Shown: one piece after another, positions 11,901 through 23,790 of the stretch
Numbering within the stretch: position 1 is the stretch's first letter
How the letters are laid out: the number at the start of each line of letters is the position of its first letter
DNA from: Setophaga petechia
Taxonomy: Eukaryota; Chordata; Aves; Passeriformes; Parulidae
DNA length: 64,000 bases
NCBI GenBank assembly: GCA_024362935.1
Contig: JANCRA010000003.1
Span: 50,505,844 to 50,569,843 of the forward strand
Direction: 5' to 3'
Program-made: the position numbers and the translations under genes
Notes under the pieces: generated by a model
What the model was told of the DNA's origin: nothing
Databases searched by the model: none
What the model saw: the letters and a program-made list of their open reading frames with translations, nothing else

Positions 11901-14880
11901 CTGAAATTTCTCTATTTAGGATGTGCACATACATGGTATTTCCTCCCCTTCTGGACAAGTGGATCCCTAACTCATACCAGACGTTTCTGCCTCAGGTGAA
12001 TAATCTCCACATTTTAAAAAGGCTCTGTGCTGTGCTGCTAAAGAGTTTCTGATCAGCCACCCACACAAACAATATTTTTTTCTCCGGGGTGTGCAGAGAA
12101 AATAGTTTGGCCATTACATTTGTAATGGTCAGTAATGCAGTGGGTAAAAATATGTGAATGGGAGGCTCTATGTCACTTAATCTTTTCCTTTCTTACACTA
12201 CAGTAGCAGAGAATCAAGAAGGGACAGAGTGGTTCTGTAGACAGGAGATTTAAGGCCCAGAGGAGCCTTAACAAAACCCACATGAGGTTTAACAAAAGTA
12301 TTGAGAAAGTCCTGTGGTTCCGTGGTTGAGAAATTAATTTCAGAATTAGCTCCTACTTGCTGCACAGCATTGCAGAAGGGAGGCTCACTCTTTAAACTCT
12401 GTTTCTCTCATCTCTAGTCCCTCAAGCAACTCAAAACTGTAAGCCAGCTGTAAATGGGGTATCTGTCTACAATATTTCTGAGATATGTGACCTGCCCCAT
12501 GCCCCTGTTATGACTTAGAGCAATTTTCAATTTTCTGGTTGGGAAAAGTGTAATTTTCCCCATAGGGAATTCAGGAGTTTTGCCATAGATTTCATCTCTT
12601 TTGATCCACGTTTTGGTTTTGATTTTATCTAGCAGCCTTCTTTGCATTGTTACTTTGCTCACTTTCTCACAAGTAAATAATCTCAAGTCAGTGATAATCA
12701 CCCCCATCATTCCTTAGACCTACTCTTCAGAATCAGAGCAATATGGATCTAGATTTGGAATTATTGCACCTGCTGTATGTCATAGGAAAAAAAAAAGTGT
12801 TTCTTCAAAAAGACAGAAGATGGTGTGGATATCCTGAATTATCCCATGAGGATCCAGCATCCACACTGGACATGGCTGGAGGGAGTTGCTTTGGTTAAGG
12901 TCTACCCTGACCCTAGGGACTCAGAGGCCACTGGAGCTAACACCATGTCAGGGGACCTCAGTGAGCACAAACCCAGGCCTGGTTTATTCCAAAGAGAATT
13001 TGGCCCCCCTGCTCCAATGCCACTTGCTCCTAAAAGCAAACTGAAGCATAGCAAGGAGGGAAGTCTTTCCCTTCAAACCATTTATTTTGACTCCAGCTTG
13101 AATGATGCCAAAACACACTTTTTGTTTTCTGCTGCACAGAAACAAAAAAGTGTGATGTCACTCACATCAGCTGCTAGCTGGAATAAGTCAATCCACCCTT
13201 ACCTGTGAGGATCACTCCTGAGAAGCAAAAGGTTATTTATTTTCCATATTTGGTCCTTGAGTTCTATTTGTTAACTACCACTTGAATGAGTAATAAATCA
13301 GTTTACTTTTTTACCTCCATTCATCTCCATGGCTAGGATCTGGAGAGGTGGCTACATATCACTTATTGCTCAGCATCAATATCAACATTATATAAATGCA
13401 ATCTGATGAAATATTTAAGTTCTAAGCATTCCTTGAAAGCTGTGGAAAGAGGAAACATTTAGCTCAGTACAAGCAGCCACGGGCTGGCTCACAAACAAGC
13501 CAGCAGTAGCCACTTAAAGAACATTGCAAACCCTTTGGACAATGTGCATTTTATTAGGAAAAGGAAACACTGAAGTATACACACAGCAGGAAAAGGTAAA
13601 TGCAGTAACTGACCTTAATGTGGATAAAAATGGTGGCACGGGGAGAAATTCTGTTCCAGAAAGGTCATTCCTTTGCCTCTGCATTCCTCCCCCACATTTA
13701 CATGCTGCTCCCTGGATTCATCAAAGGTGTTCATTATTCTCTCTCAGCACGCATGAAACAATCACTTTCACATATAATGACCTAATTACTCAAACAAGAC
13801 GAATGAAAAAAAAAAAAAGGGAGGCAGTTATTTACTTCAGACGTTAGCATTTAGCAGCTTTTCAGAAAAGCCATTTAAAGGACTGGTGGTGGAGAGTTAA
13901 ACCTGGAGAACCAGGATCATCTCAAAGGGTGGGGTTTGATGACTACAGGCACTGGTGAGGATTCCCAGCCATTGTGACTCAGGCTGTCCCAAATTAAACT
14001 CCTCTCCCTATGGACCAGGTAACCATGAGCTGCACAACAAGGATGTTCTCCCCACCTTTCTCCCCCAGCTTCCTTGTGGTCAATGCCAGATCATCCTCCA
14101 TGCCCAGGGCCAGTCCAGGGTTTTCAGTGACTCTGGGACCTCTACACAACATCTACACGAGCCAATGTTACCTTTAGAGATAATTTCTGCTCCCTCTATG
14201 TGTTTTTCTACTTCCTGAGCAGCGCAGAAATCAGACGCAACAAGAGAAAATTTTGGATTGAATATTGGTAAATGAAGGCATAACCAAGACCATTTATTAC
14301 TCAGACTTGCTGTGCCTGAAAAGAGACCCAGTCTAAAAGGTGGATCACAATGGTTCTTTATTTTGTGTTGTTCTGTAGAATGGAACAGTAGCAATGATGC
14401 AATCACTATCTGTAAATGTCCCAGTACGGCAAGGACTCATTTGGCACCCACATTTTTGCAGGAAAAAACCCCAGATACTGGTTTGATGATGCTTATCAGT
14501 GCTATGTCATTTACATAACCATATAAATTGTCTCAATTAAAAAGAGGTGATTGTGGGGACAAGAATCAGAGTATAAACTTTTGAGCCTCTATGCAATTTC
14601 CCCTAAAGATGTCAACTTTATTTGCTGTCCCAGTACCTCTGTAAGTGTGGGATATTCATCCAGTGTCAGGAAATGTTCCCAGATATTATGTTTGAGCCTG
14701 TTCCAATTAATATACACCATTATAGAGAGATCCAGCTCATTTCCTAATTGCTAAACATTTCACACAGAATGGCACACGGAAGGTTTAAGCCCCAATGGGA
14801 TCATATGTTTCTGACCCACAAATAATTGTGTGACACCAGAAGGTTTATTATCTCCTAGCAGGAATGAGAAGCATATTTCT
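5996..14880. other. Intergenic, gene-free
   Basis: Mostly AT-rich single-copy DNA. No exon, RNA gene or transposon could be identified. Open frames stay below about 175 codons and lack motifs. A 27-bp tandem duplication at 11631-11684 is listed separately. Confidence 0.5.
11631..11684. repeat. 27-bp tandem duplication
   Basis: The unit beginning 'agtgcatttggcatttt' occurs twice back to back with about two mismatches (11631-11657 and 11658-11684). Confidence 0.9.
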
Positions 14881-15020
14881 TAATAGGTTCCCCACCCTGG
14901 GCAGTGCAAGCCTTCCTTTGAAGAGTGTCTCTATGGTAATTGATGTTAATGAGCAGCCAGCAAAGGAGAAACACTGGGTCACCAGGTAGGAAGCCCCCCA
15001 AGAGATAATCTAATTACTCT

Positions 15021-15060
15021 CCAAAACAAATTACTTTCAACCAAAACAAATTACTTTCAA
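15021..15060. repeat. Perfect 20-bp tandem duplication
   Basis: The 20-mer beginning 'ccaaaacaaatta' is present twice without mismatch (15021-15040 and 15041-15060). Confidence 0.95.
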
Positions 15061-16120
15061 TCACTCTGCAACAGATAAGATCAGTGGAGGGGGCTCAAAG
15101 CCGATGACAGCTGGAGACTGAGGCTTCATGAGTTTATGGATTGATCGCTTTTCTCTTTGGTCCGTTTTGTTGAATGACAATGGAGTGACAGAAAACTGGA
15201 GCCAAGAACTGAGCTCCCTGTCATTTCATTCAGGACCTGCCAACTCTGTGCTCTTTGCTGGGTGGCTCATTGATCTGAAATTGGAAAAGCTGGAGCCGTG
15301 TGTGTCCACAGCTGTAATGGGAGCAAGACTCTCCAGAGGAATAAATATGCAGCCTGGGGGGCTACAAAATCTACTCCTTGTGCGTCTTGTTATGTGAGGA
15401 AGGGAAAACATAATTTCGTTGTTTTTTGTTTTTTTTTTTTCTTATATCTTCTTTAAAGATATGAGGCAAAATGTAGCCTTCATTCTCATGAAGCCTCAAC
15501 AGGACTAAACTACAAATATTAATTTAAATTGCAGCTCTACAGGGAACATAAGTCAGACAGCTGGAGTGAGGGTTGAATGATTAATCAGTGGGGTTTTCTA
15601 TCTGCTACTTGCTGTGCAAAGGGTTGTCATTGCTGCCTCTGTGTGTGAGAAAAACTCATAAATTGGGGATCACTGTCTCTTGAGAAAGGTGCTGGCATTG
15701 CCACTGGAGCCGTGAATTGAAAGGGTTTGTGCAGGGCTCAAGTCACAGTTCTGCATCTCTCGATGTCATTAGCACTGGCTGCTTCCCTTCTTCTGTTATC
15801 CAGCTGATGGAACATCTGCCTGACTGAGTCCAAACCACACTGGTGGCAATCTGTGTCCTGATAGTCCAGGCAATGGGGAAAAGGGCATCTCCTTCCCTGC
15901 AGCAGCAGCTCTCCCTTGCAGCGAGGCTGCAGTGGCAGCGATCAGTAGCTGTTTTGTGACAGGCTTTATCTGCTGGAGGCCTCTGATAAAGAGCAATAGA
16001 CAGGTCTCAGGGAGCCTCTGCTATTGATTGAAACCTCGGTGCCCCACAGGGAGAGAAGGATTCCTGCCCTGCTCTGTAAACGTTCTGAACTAGGTAAAAT
16101 TCTGAATTAACTGGGGGAAG

Positions 16121-16144
<24 letters not shown>
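16121..16144. repeat. (TG)12 microsatellite
   Basis: Uninterrupted TG dinucleotides, followed by 'gtgtgtga' after one break. Confidence 0.95.
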
Positions 16145-16151
<7 letters not shown>

Positions 16152-19100
16152 ACTGTCTTTACAGCCCCCTTGGCAGAAGGAATGCCCAAATCCACAGATC
16201 CACAACACAGAGTGTATGAGCTGCATGCTGAGCCATGTGAAAGAGCCACTCCACCTTTCCATCCTCACCACATCTGTCTGCTTTGCTCACTTCAGCAGCT
16301 GAGGGCTCTCTGCCTCTGGTCATGCAAGGATCTTCCTGCTACCTCCAGAAAGAACCAGAGGCAATGGGGCTCTCCCTTTCAGCTTGAAATGTTCAAGGAG
16401 CTTTGTTTCCAGAAAAAGAAAAACAAATCATAAAAATATTTGGCGCTTAAAAATGGTAAAATAAAATTGTTCTCACCATTATATGTCTGATCACAGTTGT
16501 AAATACACACAAAAAACATTTAGTTGAATTCTCCTTCTTATAGCATGTCAATGTACATAACACACAATAGCCAGATAGTGGAGGATTCTACATTCCTTCC
16601 AATATTTGTGATGTTTAGGTAGATAAATACCTTGTGGCGATGCAGATATTTCATTTTACTTTCCAGTGGTATTTCAGATTTTATCTCTTGCTGAAACAAG
16701 TTATTTAATGAAGCTGAACTACTTTTGGAGTAAGACATCCATTACTCGCTCATTTCCTCACTAGTCAGATGTGTAAAACCTAAGTAAACTTGAATCACTT
16801 TCTAAAGACCATGCAGGCTCTTTCCATGCTGATTTGTTCTGCTTCTCTTACTTTCAAATGACCTTTTAATTGGCCATTAAAGTAGGAAATTATGGCTGAT
16901 TAGGATCAATCCAAATGCAAAGTTTTGGATGGACTGGCTATTTGAATACCATTCTTTTAGATCCCGTGTCACTTCTGCTTTGTCAGCTAAAGGTCACTTT
17001 TAGCTGCATTGGCAGGATGCTTCAGTAACCTTTGCCCTTCAATTCTTGACCCCAGATGTGTCACAGCCGTGTTTGGTGGCAGCAAAGGGGACCAGTTGCC
17101 ATAAGGAACACCAGAGAAAGTTACCCAGTTTCTCAATTCATAGCGAGCTGTGCAGCTACGCCCAGGCTAAGCTTTAGGTTTCAATTCAGATGAAAATTAC
17201 TTCCAATGGCCTCCAAGAGGAAGAGCAGTTTATTAATAATCTTCCTTTCTCTTGAGCAAAGCCATTGTAAAACTTTCTACATGGTTGTCACCAATGTTAA
17301 GGACTGAGTCCGGGGCTCTTCTGAGAAAGGAGGCAAGATATCATTGCACTTTTTAAAACCCAGGTGATGTAATTCCATGTACTAAACAGATTTTGGAAGA
17401 GTTTGCATGAGAATTTTGTTTTTTCTAGGATATTTCTCCAGAGTTTTAGGCCTATGGTATGAGCTAGAGTGAAAGGTTAGGTATCTGTTGACTCAGATGA
17501 ATGGTTTTGCTTTAAATCATCAGGAAACTTTGCACTAGTTTTCGGGTTTACATTTGTTCAGACTGTTTCATAAAGGGCTTCACGGTTTCAGTCCTTCCTG
17601 CAGTATCATCATAATCAAAGGTGATGACAGCAGGTCAATAAGCACTCATGGGCTGAATTTGATAATCATTTACATGTCTTAACAATATATACAGTTCTGT
17701 TGGTGCCTTGGAGCTCTTAGTAGTGATAAGCAGCAGTGTAGCATGAAATATATGACAGTAAGAAAACCATGAGACTTAGCTGGCTTCCTTAACTCCCTTT
17801 CTACCTCTTTTCCTTTGCAATGTGGGAAATTCTTGTAATGTGTTCAGCACACACTCATTTTTCTCTAATCTGCATCAAGTATTTGAAGCCCAAATAAAAA
17901 AAATTAACTGCCAGAACTATCCAAAGTGGGAATTCCCCAGACAGGGATCTTACCTTTCACATCCTTCAGTCTTAACAGGGCTGAGCCACCCAGAGCTTAC
18001 CAGTGTAGGGACAATCTGTCCCTGTAGGCTGCTCTGATTATTGGCATCACATAAATCATGACAACTCTCCCACAGTTTCTCAGTCAAGTCTAACTGATTC
18101 TAGCTAAAACACCACTTAGATGGTCATAATCATAATAAATACTTTCAGTGATGTAATTTATTATCATCTTCAAGACTAGAAGACTTTGGAATATCAATTT
18201 TACAACAAAAATCATAGGTATTTTTGAGAAAAAATCTGCCTTTAAGCAAAGGTACAATCACATTTCTGAGGTGGTTTAACTTCAAGGGAAAGGAGGGATT
18301 CAGTGTCTCACCAAACAGACAGGCAGAGCTAAACCCCTTTCATACCTTTCCTTCTTACTTCTGACTCCCAAAAAATCATCACCTGAGCACCTCTGGCTCA
18401 GTGTCCCTCTTAACAATGTACCTCCAGTGTAAGTTAGACCTCTGTGGGACAAACTCATCCCAGATTTCACTCAGTGAAATTGTTCTGGGGTCAGGTTTGT
18501 TTTAACAGGCCTGTATTGGTCTTGTTGCCAAAGTCTTTGCAAATCCTGATTTCCTATTATGCTCTTCAGGGGTGATTTTGTGGGAATTGTCACTATATCA
18601 GGCTCAGTAACACCACCTGATTAATTCTGTCCAGATGTATTTGTACAGGACCACAGGTCCAAGTATGCACTCTTGCAAGTTTGAAGCATTTCTGGTATAT
18701 CTCCAGTGAAGCTGGAACTTGTCATAAAGACAGCATTATTTAGTCACTGTCAGGAAAAGAATACAGGTAAATGCTCCAAGGATACCGCATTTCACTGAAA
18801 AGCTGATGATCTAGAGTCATCCTCTTCTAGAAAAGCTTCCCTTGTGGTTTCCAGGAACACGTTGTGTAAACAAAGTCCAGGGGCATTACTCCCTAGGTCA
18901 AGCTGGAAATCAAAATATAATTTGTTGGCAAAGAAACCTGCGATTATTCATTTCTGTTGCAGGATGAAGATCTGCTGAAAACATAAGAAAAAAAAAAAAC
19001 ATAAGAAAAACACAGCTTTTGTTGGTTTAGTGCTGAAGAAGCACAGTACCACACATGATCCCATAAAATCAGTAATGTTTCTTCTATAGCAGAATTATGA

Positions 19101-22100
19101 AGGATTTCATAGCCCACAAAAAAGATGGGGTGGATGAAATACCTCTAAAACATGAAACAATGACTTGCAGTGATGAAAAAAAAAGGCATTTAGGCTATTT
19201 GAAGCTGGTGGGAATTTTGTGAGCTTTAAAGCAGACCTAACCAGAAGGTATCATTTGACTGTGCAAGCTCTAAGTCGATTCCAGGCTCAGTATTGCTCTC
19301 TGGAATGCATTGACTGATAGCAATAGCTGAGGAAGCATTAGATAACAGAATGGTGAGAGATATTTGAAATTGGTTGTCTGGCTGTGCTCCTTGGAAAGAA
19401 CCAGCAACAACACACACCAATTACAGCAGCAAAAATCTCCCCAGTGTGTTGACCTTTCTTAGCAGAGCAGTTTTTGAAGCAGAACCCCTCTGGAAGTGGA
19501 TCATTTGGAAAATCTATGAGTCTCTGCTGCACTTGAATCCTACAAATTCACTGAGGACTGTGGTATCAGGGAAGAGGCTCAGTGAGTGCTCGCCCCATCC
19601 TATGACATCCTGTCAGTGGGCGTGCGCAGCGGGAGCTGTGGAATCTCAATTCTGCACTCATTCACAGCCCGGGGAGAAATATTGTCACCTCCATGCCTCT
19701 TGGATTGCAGAAGCAGCTGGAAAGCAGAGCAGTCCCTGACATATGGTGGAGTAACCTCTCCTTCTTAGGCAGGTTTTTTAACTGGTGCTGTGCTGATAAG
19801 GCTCTTTATAGAACAAGCTCGTGCTCGAGTAGCTGCGTATCGCAGTGTCCTGTGTCTTCACTTCTGCCTTCCCTCATTCTCCTGACATATTCTTCTCCAC
19901 CAGAAGCAAGAGAAAAGGCTGGACTGCTCTGCTGGCTCTCTGCCATGGGTAAAATAATTTTCTTTTCTCTGTCACTTCTGGGATGACTGGCAGGAACCAC
20001 AGCAGAAACCAGAAACCGGCAGCATTAGCACTGACATCTCCAGCCCTGCCTGGAACCTTACTGCCCTCAGAGTATTTGCAGCCTCTATAATTCTCCCACC
20101 TCTGACTTCAGAGAAAAGAGGGGAAGACTGACAGATCTCTTCACAAAAGTAATATTAGATCACACTTGTGTAATCCCAATTCCAAAATCTGCAGGAGGTC
20201 CCAAAGACAGCCCAAAGGAAGCAGAAAGTCTTCAATGTTTCTGTTGTATTTCCCTCTTCCTTCAGGGGCTCGTACAACCAACACTTTCACCATCACATTC
20301 CAAAGATATTCCATAATTGAGAAAATGTCTCTTCATCCTAAACACCTCCAGTTTATCACATTTTTGACCCTCACTCAGCCTTGAGTGACTCACCTATATA
20401 GTTCTTCCTTTGATCTCCACCACCAAGTAGCCTGCTATGACCAGCTTTGACTCATGGCTGGTTCTTGCCCTATTTCCTCATCATTTTTTGTGGCCACCTT
20501 CCTTAGTTTCTTTTCAGTTGGTTTCAATGATGCTGTTATCCAGTATGGTACAAGCCCTCTGTTACCTCTGTAGTGTGTTCCAGGCTCTCTGGATGTTTGA
20601 CTTTTAATTATAGCTAATTTTAGTCTTCCAAAACACATTCACTTCATTATTGCCAAAATCTGGACTTCCCGTTCTGCAGAAATTGCACTGTGGCATTGAA
20701 AAGTGCAGTGGAAATAAATGATCCATTGCAACAGGTGAAAATGCTTTTGCAATTGTGTTCTGTTTGGTTAGGAGGTATTTTTGTTCTATAAGACTCTCTG
20801 CCTGGGTTTTCAGTTGTTTTTCCTATCATCATAAAAGCAGAAAATCTGACACTACCAGGTTTCCTTGTTGCAGGAAGCAGGTCCAGCACTAGAAGTGAAT
20901 GTGGGATTTACCCTACAATACATTTGTTCTGCGAACTTACACTTTTTCCTGCAAATGCATTTGTAGGAACATGCAAAGGCATGTGCCTTTTTTATTGAAC
21001 TTTGATAAAACATGCCAATAAATGATAAAGTCCAGTGACACAGACAGGAACTGAAATTAAAATAATGTGTCGTAACTCTTGTATTTTGAATTCAGTGACA
21101 TTCACTAGCTCATTTATCTCTAGCTAAAAATAAGCTATCTTCAGTTTCTAAATAAAAATTAGTTACCTGAATCTGAGTTAATCATCTAGGCTGTTTTTTT
21201 TTTTTTCTTTACAGAGGCAATGAGAAATGAATACTTCCAGGGTATATTCAACCCATATTTCTTCAGCAGCTGTTTTGGGATAGGATTGGCACCATTCAGT
21301 CTAGTTAAGTGTTTGCAGACACTCACCTCTCTCAGGGACTACAGGGGAACTTGGACAAATTATTTAGGTTGGAACCTTCCCCTAACAAGGGAGACCATTC
21401 CGAAATATTAGTTAAGTGCTTAATTTATGTTTTAATTTGATTAGACACGAACCCTTTAACATCGGCCTGTGCAACATCAGCAACAGCAACAATTTTTCAA
21501 GGCTCTCCATCAATTCTTGGGAAATTCTCCTTTACAGCCAGCTTTTTCATTGATTTGAAGTATCATTTAGTGCGAGTGATTTGTCCTTTCTGCCTCAATT
21601 TTTGATCCTCACAGAGATGAATGAACAAGTTCCAAGTACCAATTCCTTACAGCTTGAAAGAAGCCTGAACTTCTTGATGAGGAAAATAAAACCTGCGATT
21701 ATGATTATTGTTCCCACTGCAGTACAGCAGAAGCAGTGGTCATAAACCAGCTTCTATTCACTGAGATGCACAGAAAAATTGAGCTAAAGGAGCCCTTCAG
21801 ATTAATTTCAGACCACAACCTCTGCGTGTGTGGTGGGTGCTCAGTACCTTGAAGAATGCCAGGATGAGTTACATGCACAACTGCTGTGGGGCCCAGGGTT
21901 GCAGGGCAGGAACTGCCTTTTAGCAGCCATGTAATAACATTGCAGAGGAAAAAAAGAATTAGGGACTTGCATGCCTTAGTATTATTTACTGGGCTTATAA
22001 TACTGTGAACTTCCGTGATGTAAGGAAGACCAGAATTGGTAGGAAAGCCCACACATGATTTGGAGGATGCAGCAGGAGACACCTGAATGAAAAGTGGTTT

Positions 22101-22869
22101 TTAATCCTTACTAATTATTCAGCAATCATGCAGGGGAAAACCAGGGTCTTTTCTGGGTGTTTCAAGCTGATCACCAAAAAATGCCCAAAGCTAATCAAAA
22201 GCTGTAGCTGCTTTTGAAGGGATTGATGAGATTCAATCCCTTGCTCCCAGTGAGTTTGTTATGCAAGACCTTGATCATCCAAACGCAGACTGATCGATGC
22301 CATTAATTCCAGTTAAATACATCTGAAGTTGCACATGACAATAAGAGCAAGATATCACCCTACAAGCCTCTGTATTTTTGTGTGGTTTGTCTGTGTGCTC
22401 ATCCTCACTGAGCTAAGATTGCTTATGAAGAAAAGTTTTTGTGGGACTGTTTGCAGGAGTGAGATGCCAGTGCAGGGACCGAAGGATGAAAGCGAACAAG
22501 AAGGAAAATATAAAATAGTATGTGGAAACTGACTGAAGCTTTGTGTTTCAGAGAAGATAGTCGGGAGGTGGGGTTATGTCTTGTTGAATTGTCGTTTAAT
22601 GTTTTGGGGCGGGGGGCGGAATTTCTTTATGAAATTACCAGTTTTCTTTTTGTGAATCTGAGAAAATTCCTTCAATGATCACTTTGGATGTACAGCAGAA
22701 GAGTCGGCAGCAATCCATTTAAATATGTCTGAGATACAAATACGGTGGAAAACCTCCAAATTTGTGTGTCCTCTTTCCAAGGGCACTCGCTGAGCGTGGA
22801 AAAAATCTATGCGGAGACCAGAAGAAAATTTCTGTTTGAAGCTTAAATGAAGTTTTACTTCACCCGGGA

Positions 22870-23564
22870 TTTTTCCCCCCCAGTCTCTTCGTAAGAAGTG
22901 GGGACAAACAGGAGCTGGAGAGCGCCCCCAGAGCGGCTCCCCCGAGGCGACGACCCGCATCCCAGGGGCCAGGCTCCATCTAGTGACCCGGGCGGGGATG
23001 GCCGGGCGGGGATGCAGCCGGGAGCCGCGCCGGGACGCCCGCAGCCGCCGGTACCTGGCCGGACCGGGCTGTACCAGCGCCTGGAACCGGGAGCGGCTGT
23101 CCGCTCCTCCAGCTCCTCCAGCTCCTCCGGCCCCTGTCGGAGAGGCGAGCCCAGGTTTAGGCAGCCCTTCTTTTGATTTCTGCCAAGGGAAATGAAACAC
23201 AGGACGGGCCAGGCCGAAGGCAGGGGCTGAGCCGCGGCGGGGAGCGGGGCAGCCTCCTGCCACTGGGTGGGCTGGGTACACACACGCCCACCCGCGCTCC
23301 CCGTCCCACATCGGGGCTGCGGGACGCGCAGTGCCCCGGGAGCGCGGCCGGAGCCGGGCAGGGGCAGCGAGCTCGGAGATGCGGATGCGGAGGAAGCGAC
23401 TTTAGGGTGTCACCCGCTTAATATTTTCGGGGGGAGTGACCGAACGCGGCTATGAAATGGGCTCTATATGGGATGCGGCCGGATCGATGGAGCTGATAAG
23501 GGCGAGCTATAAAAGGCTGGGGGGCGGCTGCGGCCGCGCTACAGCCCCGAGGCGCCGCGCCGGG
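22870..23564 (+). promoter_or_regulatory. FGF19: FGF19 promoter and 5'UTR, CpG-rich
   Basis: GC- and CpG-dense sequence begins near 22870 and continues through exons 1 and 2 to about 23990, giving a CpG island over the FGF19 start. It includes a (CTCCAG/CTC)-type run at 23102-23125, GC boxes, a near-CArG word 'ctctatatgg' at 23462-23471, and the TATA box listed separately. The transcription start is inferred, not mapped. Confidence 0.7.
23508..23515 (+). promoter_or_regulatory. FGF19: TATA box of FGF19
   Basis: TATAAAAG lies 50-57 bp before the chosen ATG (23565), in an otherwise GC-rich setting. A start about 25-30 bp downstream would give a 5'UTR of roughly 25-30 nt. It also argues against the in-frame ATG at 23436, which would lie upstream of the transcript. 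Confidence 0.75.
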
Positions 23565-23790
23565 ATGGGGCTGCGCCCCGCCGCGCTGGCGCTGCTCGCT
23601 CTGGCGGCCGCCGCCGCCTCCGCGCTGCCGCTGCCGCTGCCCGACGCCGGCCCGCACCTCAACTACGGCTGGGGAGAGCCCATCCGGCTGCGGCACCTCT
23701 ACACCGCCAGCAAGCACGGCCTCTTCAGCTGCTTCCTGCGCATCGGCGCCGACGGCCGGGTAGACGCGGCCGGCAGCCAGAGCCCGCAGA
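23565..23790 (+). CDS. FGF19: FGF19 coding exon 1
   Basis: 226 nt, residues 1-75 plus one base of codon 76. Encodes the signal peptide and the start of the FGF core (YGWGEPIRLRHLYTASKHG, then LFSCFLRI). Donor GTGAGT at 23791. Confidence 0.95.

Larger units (their letters stand above)
14881..22869. other. Intergenic upstream of FGF19, possible conserved non-coding blocks
   Basis: No gene found. Some stretches, such as 14930-15130 and 16840-17100, are low in repeats and dense in homeodomain- and TCF-like words (taattgg, attaat, gatcaa). That is compatible with enhancers of the FGF19/FGF4/FGF3 cluster, but no alignment is available, so this is only inference. A TG microsatellite and a 20-bp duplication are listed separately. 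Confidence 0.4.
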
